Positions 38,561 through 45,142 of a DNA stretch of 45,142 nucleotides are shown in pieces. Positions within the stretch are counted from its first letter, which is position 1, and each line of letters begins with the position of its first letter. Source of the stretch: Bdellovibrionales bacterium. GTDB taxonomy: Bacteria; Bdellovibrionota; Bdellovibrionia; Bdellovibrionales; UBA1609. The notes under the pieces were generated by a model. The model was not told the origin of the DNA, searched no databases, and saw only the letters and a program-made list of their open reading frames with translations. The translations under genes and the position numbers were made by a program. Where the stretch lies: positions 1 through 45,142 of the forward strand of contig JAKUPT010000019.1 of NCBI GenBank assembly GCA_022450595.1. The letters are read 5' to 3'.

Positions 38561-40282
38561 TTGCAAGAAAGCTTATGGCAACCAAAGGCCACAGTTGATG
38601 TGGCCGCACCCACTCCTATGCCGGAACTTATATGGAGAATCCTTTCTGCAAAACAAATCACCGACAATGAACAGATAGAAACTCTATTACAGCCCTCACT
38701 TAAAAATTTAGCTCATCCTTTCGTTTTAACAAACTTAGAAAAAGCCACTCAGCGTTTGCATGAGGCTTTTTTAAAAAATGAAAAAATCTGTGTCTACGCA
38801 GACTTTGACTTAGATGGCACTTCCGGCTTGGCTTTAATGCTTAAAGGCTTAAAAGACTTAGGCTATGATAATGTGATCCACTACCAGCCCAAGCGGCTGT
38901 CTGAGGGCTACGGTGTTCATGTAAAAGCTATTGAAGAGCTTAAAACTCAAGGTGTAGATGTAGTTATCACCGTTGATGTGGGGATTACGGCTCATGACGC
39001 CGCTATAAAAGCCAATGAGATCGGCATTGATTTTATTATTACAGACCATCATTTGCCCAAAGAAACGCTGCCTGAGGCTTATACTGTGGTAAATCCCAAT
39101 CAAAACGCTTGTGACTCTAACTTAGGTTATCTTTGTGGAGCCGGTGTGGCCTTTTACTTTTTATTAGGCTTGAAGCTGACTTTAAATAAAAATAATATTT
39201 TAACTCCAGAGTTTAACCCGAAAGAGCTGTTAGACTGTTTTGTGATTGGTACACTGACAGATCTTGTGCCTCTTGTGCATGAAAATCGAGTGTTGGTTAA
39301 GCACGGGCTTGTGGCTTTAGAGAAAACAAAGCGCCCGGGCTTAAAAAAACTTTTAGAAGCTTTAGGCATGGGTAATAAAGCTCTCACAGGTAGTGATGTA
39401 GCCATTCGCTTTGCCCCAAAACTGAATGCCTTAAGCCGACTAGAGCTTGGGGTGATGCCCATAGATTTGTTTTTAATTGAAGATGAAAAAAAAGCAGATC
39501 AACTGATTAAAAAAGTACTCAGCTTCAACGATAAGCGCATTCATTTGCAAAAAAAATCTGAAGACCAAGCCCTAGATTGGTTGAAAAAACGAGACCAACA
39601 ACACATTGGCTTTATGGCCTCTGAGGAATTTCACAAAGGAGTTGTTGGGCTGGTGGCCACCAAGGTGGCTCAGACAAGGTTGGTTCCAGCCTTTATTGGA
39701 AGTGTGAACAATGAGGGCATTGTCACGGGCAGTTGCCGCAGGCCCGATCATAGCAATATTAGTTTGCTGGATGGGTTAGAGGCTGTTGCAGAGCACATGA
39801 TCAAGTTTGGTGGCCATGCACCGGCTGCTGGGTTTATGTTTGAGTACGAAAAGTTTGAGCTGATTGAAAAGGGGCTTGAAGACTTTTATAAAGTGGCCTC
39901 TCAACAAGAAGAGCAAAGACAAATTTTTGAGTACGATGTTATGGCTCAGTTTTCTGAAATCACCCCCGTGTTTATGCGTTGGTTTGATCAGCTAGGGCCC
40001 TTTGGAGTGGGCTTTGAGGCACCACTATTTTTGTTTGAAAACTTAAGTGTTGAAAAAATCACAGAGCTTAGAGGTGGTCATTTTAAGTTTAGCCTTAAAG
40101 CTAGACAAGAGTTGACCAAGGCAGATGCTTTATGGTTTTCTCCAAGTAAATTTCATCCTGTACTTAAAAAAGGGATGCGACCACAGGACATTGTAGATAT
40201 TTTGGCAGAGCCCCAGTGGAACTTTTTTAATGGTCGTAAATCACTTCAGTACTTGATTAAAGACATACGATTTTCTGTCTAG
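38561..40282 (+). CDS. recJ: Single-stranded-DNA-specific exonuclease RecJ (TTG start)
   Basis: YADFDLDGTSGLALM, ITDHHLPKETLPEAYTVVNPNQ, CGAGVAF, FGGHAPAAGF. Confidence 0.95.
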   Translation: MQESLWQPKATVDVAAPTPMPELIWRILSAKQITDNEQIETLLQPSLKNLAHPFVLTNLEKATQRLHEAFLKNEKICVYADFDLDGTSGLALMLKGLKDLGYDNVIHYQPKRLSEGYGVHVKAIEELKTQGVDVVITVDVGITAHDAAIKANEIGIDFIITDHHLPKETLPEAYTVVNPNQNACDSNLGYLCGAGVAFYFLLGLKLTLNKNNILTPEFNPKELLDCFVIGTLTDLVPLVHENRVLVKHGLVALEKTKRPGLKKLLEALGMGNKALTGSDVAIRFAPKLNALSRLELGVMPIDLFLIEDEKKADQLIKKVLSFNDKRIHLQKKSEDQALDWLKKRDQQHIGFMASEEFHKGVVGLVATKVAQTRLVPAFIGSVNNEGIVTGSCRRPDHSNISLLDGLEAVAEHMIKFGGHAPAAGFMFEYEKFELIEKGLEDFYKVASQQEEQRQIFEYDVMAQFSEITPVFMRWFDQLGPFGVGFEAPLFLFENLSVEKITELRGGHFKFSLKARQELTKADALWFSPSKFHPVLKKGMRPQDIVDILAEPQWNFFNGRKSLQYLIKDIRFSV

Positions 40283-40291
40283 GGGAAAGAT

Positions 40292-40960
40292 GTGAAGACT
40301 AAGGCCATTGTGTTGTTGTCCGCAGGCTTGGACTCAACGGTGAATTTATACGCAGCTCAAAAAAACCACGACGTGGTTCTAGCATTAACCTTTGATTACG
40401 GCCAAAAAGCCGCACCAAAAGAAAAACAGCAGTCCCAAAAAATTTGTGAGGAATTAAATATTGCACATAAAGTTGTAGAGCTTCCCTTTTTTAAGGACTT
40501 TACAAGCACAAGTCTTATAAAAGAAGACGCAGAAATCCCCACACAAGACAAAGTAAATATTCAAAGCAAAGAGACTTCAGAGCAAACAGCCAAGCAGGTT
40601 TGGGTTCCTAACAGAAATGGAATATTTTTAAACATAGCTGCAGGCTTTGCCGAAGGGCTGGGGGCCGAGTACATCATCCCAGGCTTTAACGCTGAAGAGG
40701 CTGTGACCTTTCCTGATAACTCTAAAGACTTTTTAAATCAAAGTTCTGTAGCATTAACATTTTCCACTCAAAACAAAGTAAAAGTTCATTGCTACACAAT
40801 TTATATGACAAAGGCTGAAATTGTGGGCTTTGGAAAAGAGCTTGAAGTTAATTTTGACCTTATTTGGCCTTGTTATTTTTCCAATGAGACACTTTGTGGG
40901 GAGTGTGAGTCTTGCTTAAGATACAAAAGAGCTTTAAAAGATATGGGTCATGCAATTTAA
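40292..40960 (+). CDS. queC: 7-cyano-7-deazaguanine synthase-like protein (GTG start)
   Basis: VLLSAGLDSTVNLYAA, LTFDYGQKA, VWVPNRNGIFLNIAAGFAE, CYFSNETLCGECESCLRYKRAL zinc site. Confidence 0.9.
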   Translation: MKTKAIVLLSAGLDSTVNLYAAQKNHDVVLALTFDYGQKAAPKEKQQSQKICEELNIAHKVVELPFFKDFTSTSLIKEDAEIPTQDKVNIQSKETSEQTAKQVWVPNRNGIFLNIAAGFAEGLGAEYIIPGFNAEEAVTFPDNSKDFLNQSSVALTFSTQNKVKVHCYTIYMTKAEIVGFGKELEVNFDLIWPCYFSNETLCGECESCLRYKRALKDMGHAI

Positions 40961-41519
40961 ACTTTTAAAAGACCCCATTTCTTATGACGGCAGCCAACTT
41001 CGCTCGCTGTATGCCTATATGGATCACCATATATTAGGAGACTCTATGGTGGCCTGGGTGGGTCCTTGTGACATTCCTTTTGAACACATGGCAGACGGTG
41101 AGGACCTATTAGCCAAAGCCCAAATCAAGGGCGACAAAATGGTTCACTTTATTATTGAAAAATTCAACATCTCCCTATTTTCAGGAGTCAGTTTGCAAAG
41201 GCTTCTTGCCAGTGTTTGTATAGAGGTTTTGCAAGAGCTTTCGCCTGTTGAGGAAAAAGCTCAAATGCTCATCCGTGAAGGAGATGACATCTATTTTGAT
41301 GAGCAAAAGCTCAGCATCAGCATTGCCACCCAAAGTCCAGTCTCCACACTGATCCACTTCGCCGTCAATGTAACCAACCAGGGCACACCGGTTAAAACCC
41401 TTAGTCTTGAAGACTTAAAAGTGGATGCCTACGAGTTTGCCAAGGTCATTTTACACCGCTTTTCTCAAGAAATAGACACCATCGACGTGGCCACCAAAAA
41501 AGTTCGCTGGGTGAAGTAG
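40950..41519 (+). CDS. DUF366-like protein, possible queuosine-pathway partner
   Basis: MQFKLLKDPISYDGSQLRSLYAYMDHHILGDSMVAWVGPCDIPFEHMADGEDLLAKAQIKGDKMVHFIIEKF; overlaps queC by 11 nt; family assigned from memory. Confidence 0.65.
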   Translation: MQFKLLKDPISYDGSQLRSLYAYMDHHILGDSMVAWVGPCDIPFEHMADGEDLLAKAQIKGDKMVHFIIEKFNISLFSGVSLQRLLASVCIEVLQELSPVEEKAQMLIREGDDIYFDEQKLSISIATQSPVSTLIHFAVNVTNQGTPVKTLSLEDLKVDAYEFAKVILHRFSQEIDTIDVATKKVRWVK

Positions 41520-41763
41520 TCGGTGAGACTTAGTGATCGTCCCCCTTTTGGTATTTCTTCTAAAAAGGTTACGAGCACTAAATCCCCAAGCTTTATATGG
41601 CTCTTAAGTAATAAGAAAATCTTTCAACTATTAAATTTTTAAGTCGAATAAATTTTTCATTTAAAATGTTGAATAAGGTTTATCTATTCAGCCCTACCTT
41701 AATCAAGGTAAAGAATTAATTAATTCTTATAAAACATATCTAAATAAACAAGGGGAGTTAAAT

Positions 41764-42189
41764 ATGAAAAAGCTATTAGTTGGGCTAACACTTTTAGTGT
41801 CAATGTCATCTTTTGCAAGTGATATAAAGAAAAACGACTTATTGGGTATTTCCGTAGCCAAGATAGATATAGATGGCCCTTTTTTCGTTGTTCAATTAAT
41901 TGTTAATGATGATGGAACTTTTAATTATAGAGATGCAAATATGGATCATCCCATGCCAAAACCGGGCTGCTCCGGGGAGTATACGTTTAGTAAAAATGTA
42001 TTTTTAGGAACACTTGATTGTTCAGCTATAGGTGGTCCAAATGCTATTCAGATGTCAGTTGACTTTACGAATGTTACTAAAGAAAAGCTAAATAGCGAAA
42101 AAGGTGCTGCCGTATCTGTAAATATCCCGGGTGATGGGGAAATGCCATTTAGAATTTTCAAGAGGTCTGAACTATATTTTAATGACTAA
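41764..42189 (+). CDS. Small secreted protein of unknown function
   Basis: Signal peptide MKKLLVGLTLLVSMSSFA; terminator directly downstream. Confidence 0.65.
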   Translation: MKKLLVGLTLLVSMSSFASDIKKNDLLGISVAKIDIDGPFFVVQLIVNDDGTFNYRDANMDHPMPKPGCSGEYTFSKNVFLGTLDCSAIGGPNAIQMSVDFTNVTKEKLNSEKGAAVSVNIPGDGEMPFRIFKRSELYFND

Positions 42190-42234
42190 GTTATTTGCTT
42201 GTCCATTTTTGATTTATTATAAATATTATTAATA

Positions 42235-42269
42235 AAAAAGCGAAGGGGATGGTTTCACCTTCGCTTTTT
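42235..42269. terminator. Intrinsic terminator
   Basis: AAAAAGCGAAGG-GGATGGTTTCA-CCTTCGCTTTTT. Confidence 0.85.
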
Positions 42270-42530
42270 AGTTTTTCATTTAAACTCCTTAATAATTGAA
42301 TATTTAATAAGTTTTAAGGCTTTTAAAAATTGTTGGTTTCTAAAAAGAATTGGCTAATCTTTTGAGGTGGTTAAATCTCCATTTATGTTTAGATTAAAAA
42401 TGAAAGAAAATATTTAGTTTGAACATAAGCAAATCACTACTTGAAACCAAAAATCAAGTACGACCTCGACAAAAATATAGAGCTTTTTAAAAGAAGTTTA
42501 ATTTTGTAAATATCATGAAATAATCAATGT

Positions 42531-43100
42531 ATGAAAAATTTCATTATGGTTTTTATTCTGTTTTTGAGCTCACCTAAAGTATGGGCCTTATCTATTGATG
42601 CTAATTTGTTTTACTTTTCAGACAGCATTGAGTCGACTTCGAGTAATGCATTTACGGACACCTTTTATGATGTTGCGGTCACTATAAATTTAGATAAAAG
42701 AGGACGCTTTTTTACAGGTTGGAGTTATGGCTCTTTAACCTCTGATCGTGGTGACAGTGGTATAGCTTCCATAACTATTACTGATATGGGTCCTGTTTTT
42801 GGATGGCATATGAACCGAGACAACAATTGGGTCTTGGTAGCTGTTTATAACTTAATAAGTACAGCTGATTTTACAGAAGCTTCAAGTGGAACAAGTGAAG
42901 AGTGGCGTGGATCTAGTTATAAAGTCTCTGTGGGATATAAAGGCTATGTGGTTGAAGAGATGTTTCAGGCCGGACTCTATCTTAACTATTATGGCTCAAC
43001 ATTTTCAGAATCTGTTTCAAATTCAACCACTCTAAGCAATGTTAGCTACAGTAAGTCTTCTATTTACCCATCTATACTTCTAAGTTACCGTTTTGAATAA
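42531..43100 (+). CDS. Small outer-membrane beta-barrel-like protein
   Basis: Signal peptide; alternating hydrophobic strands; terminal SILLSYRFE resembles an OMP C-terminal strand. Confidence 0.5.
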   Translation: MKNFIMVFILFLSSPKVWALSIDANLFYFSDSIESTSSNAFTDTFYDVAVTINLDKRGRFFTGWSYGSLTSDRGDSGIASITITDMGPVFGWHMNRDNNWVLVAVYNLISTADFTEASSGTSEEWRGSSYKVSVGYKGYVVEEMFQAGLYLNYYGSTFSESVSNSTTLSNVSYSKSSIYPSILLSYRFE

Positions 43101-43129
43101 GAAGTCTTGCTCTTAGTACTGAACAGTTT

Positions 43130-44623
43130 TTATAAGTCTTTAATTTCAAATCCATTAGAGTTAGAGTTTCCATTCTCATCAAATAAATAGAGAAATTTTT
43201 TATCAGCACTTTTTAATGCTCCTAAATAAAGGTTAAATTCAATAGTTGAGTCATTCCATAGGTTGATCTTTTGTACTTCACAGTGACCAGTCTTGTCTCG
43301 TATTTCACTAAGCTGGGCTTTATTGCACAACAAAACTCGATGAAAACTATTATCTAAATATATATCGTCTAAATCTAATGAGAAGGGAACAGGCATAAAA
43401 TCATTAATTCCAAGTAGTGCTATAGTTAAGCCATGGTCTCCTGTTTTTGTAGCTTCGGCTTTTTTCATTCCCTCAACCCACTCGGGGCCAGATTGTAAAT
43501 ACATTTTTCCGTTGATCCAAACATTTAAACTTGGATTTCTGTTTAATTCACTATCTCCGAGATCAATGGCCACTTCCATAAAGTTCCATTGTTGAGGAAT
43601 TAGGTTGTTGTATTCAAAGGTATTGGCCCAAATGGTTCCACCTGTTCCGGCCACTCCAAGATTTGCAATAGAGTATCTATAACCGTTTCCGTCACCACTT
43701 GACCATAATCTTAAGTATTTTCCTCTTGGGCTTAAAAAACCTCTGCCATCAAATTTGCTTTTTGACGAATTTAAAGGAAAAGTAACTTCTGCTCCAGAGG
43801 TTAAGCCTGTTATTTTCTTTCCTGCCATGCTCGGTCTACCTTTTACCCTTGGAGGTTCAAAAAACAACCACCCCTCTGGAATACTACCGATATTTTTATG
43901 AGCAATAATTCTCCCAGGCTCTTTTATGCCTTCTATTTGAATATACTCACCGTACTCTTCATCACCATTTTGGATAAATCTAGTTTGTGCGCTGTCAGCA
44001 GGTATTGCATAATAATTTTGTAAATCAAATGGGAGTTTAATCCAAAATGCGGTATAAACTCTTTTCGAATTTGAGTTGGTTTCAAAACCTCCGTAAGCTG
44101 AAGGCCATCCTAAAAAGTTATTGTTACCTTTGGCATAGTAATGAGCCTCATCACCGGGATATCGACCAGGGCGACTTTTACTTATCCTCATTCCGGTATT
44201 GACACTGTCCGTACTGCCAAGGCTGGGTTTATGCCATAGGGTATTAGGATCTTCATCTATTCTTTGGATCTTATGCATGTCAGGAAGACTTTTATGATAA
44301 GTATTGAGTATTCCATTTTCTAGGGCTTCACTTCCGTGGTCATAAAGAATTGCTGAGTGTTGTTTTTTTAATGAAAATCCAGATCCTAAAATTTTAAAAG
44401 AATTTGATGAAACTTGATTAACAGAATTAATATTAATTTCACCCTTGCTAGAGCTGGACGGCGAGTCGTCGTCAGCAGGGGTGGAACTGCTGTTATTGTC
44501 TGATGGGCTGGTACTTGAGTTTTCTGCTGTGCTTAATACATAAGACTCTAGCCCTTGATTGGAGCAATTGTTATAGCCCAAAAGAATAAAAAATACAGAC
44601 ATTGTTATAAAAGTCTTTTTCAT
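43130..44623 (-). CDS. Predicted surface lipoprotein, possibly with a concanavalin/LamG-like sandwich
   Basis: Leader ending LLGYNNC-SNQG; AFWIKLPFDL..., WNFMEVAIDLGDSELNRNPSLNVWINGKMYLQS. Confidence 0.55.
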   Translation of the reverse strand: MKKTFITMSVFFILLGYNNCSNQGLESYVLSTAENSSTSPSDNNSSSTPADDDSPSSSSKGEININSVNQVSSNSFKILGSGFSLKKQHSAILYDHGSEALENGILNTYHKSLPDMHKIQRIDEDPNTLWHKPSLGSTDSVNTGMRISKSRPGRYPGDEAHYYAKGNNNFLGWPSAYGGFETNSNSKRVYTAFWIKLPFDLQNYYAIPADSAQTRFIQNGDEEYGEYIQIEGIKEPGRIIAHKNIGSIPEGWLFFEPPRVKGRPSMAGKKITGLTSGAEVTFPLNSSKSKFDGRGFLSPRGKYLRLWSSGDGNGYRYSIANLGVAGTGGTIWANTFEYNNLIPQQWNFMEVAIDLGDSELNRNPSLNVWINGKMYLQSGPEWVEGMKKAEATKTGDHGLTIALLGINDFMPVPFSLDLDDIYLDNSFHRVLLCNKAQLSEIRDKTGHCEVQKINLWNDSTIEFNLYLGALKSADKKFLYLFDENGNSNSNGFEIKDL

Positions 44624-44759
44624 AAATTACCTCGTTAGGGTAGCCTCATATTAAGACTATCGTCTTAGACTTACGGGTTCTTAAATAATAAATTAAATAT
44701 ATTAAAACTAAAGAATATTTGTCTCATTTTAAGACAATATAGATATTTTTTGTGATTCT

Positions 44760-44800
44760 CCAGCGAAAATGTCCCTCTAATTTGCCAGCGATTTTGTCCC
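44760..44800. repeat. Direct repeats at the predicted IS end
   Basis: CCAGCGAAAATGTCCC (44760-44775) and CCAGCGATTTTGTCCC (44785-44800). Confidence 0.7.
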
Positions 44801-44816
44801 TTTTGTATATATCGTC

Positions 44817-45142
44817 TTAAGCAGCCCTTTTCTTTGTAGCACTTTGAACCAGTTTTACGTCTAAAATCCTTCCAGCATGAAATACTGCAGATTCTCCATC
44901 CTTGTAAAACCTGAGCTCAACATCTTGATTACGAATATCGCCACCAGGATTTTCTATCTGGTAACAGTTATTTTTCCACCTAAAAGTATAATCATTATTA
45001 ACTTTTCTATATTCACGCTGGCTCAGGATTTCTCTAAGCTCTGTATCCGTAGGCGCTGGTCTATATTTAGTTTCTGGCTCTCGTGCATCTACTGTCTTTT
45101 TTGCATTCCAGTATTCATCAATAAAAACTTTTTTTAAATACT
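44817..45142 (-). mobile_element. C-terminal part of an integrase-core (ISNCY-like) transposase, truncated by the window edge
   Basis: Minus strand open to the edge: YLKKVFIDEYWNAKKTVDAREPETKYRPAPTDTELREILSQREYRKVNNDYTFRWKNNCYQIENPGGDIRNQDVELRFYKDGESAVFHAGRILDVKLVQSATKKRAA*. Confidence 0.75.

Noticed and set aside
44656-44820. Direct repeat TATCGTCTTA near 44658 and 44811 as an IS target duplication
   Set aside because: Both copies sit on positions inconsistent with flanking an element; one lies inside the predicted IS end. Probably coincidence.

Overview
AT-rich, densely coded 45-kb bacterial chromosomal window. Protein style suggests Bdellovibrionota or a relative: many secreted proteins of unknown function, Y/F-Q/N-N-C lipoprotein ends, and a tgt-yajC-secD-secF neighbourhood. 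This placement is inference; no rRNA or marker phylogeny could be run. Left to right: a damaged response regulator reading into hemE-hemN-hemH-HPt; a lemA/TPM(ygcG)/TPM operon; an S1-like protease lipoprotein; several secreted proteins of unknown function, including a likely paralogous pair with oppositely charged tails (9013-9879 and 9960-11057); a c-type cytochrome; MscS; kdsC-kdsA; a DUF21/CBS protein; a TolC-RND pair with no visible adaptor; GNAT and S9 peptidase; a KatG predicted to be exported as a lipoprotein; a BLUF photoreceptor; a second MscS; an HTH gene overlapping an unlisted 54-aa ORF; tRNA-Leu(GAG) followed by a two-part palindrome; queA-tgt; a secreted phospholipase D-like protein; yajC-secD-secF-recJ-queC-DUF366-like; and the end of an IS element with an integrase-type transposase running off the right edge. 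No CRISPR array, prophage or obvious defence island was seen. The best candidates for follow-up are the lipoprotein KatG, the basic/acidic paralogous pair, the QueC/DUF366-like overlap, the tandem stops in the response regulator, and the two strong unexplained palindromes (about 29461-29516 and 35385-35428).
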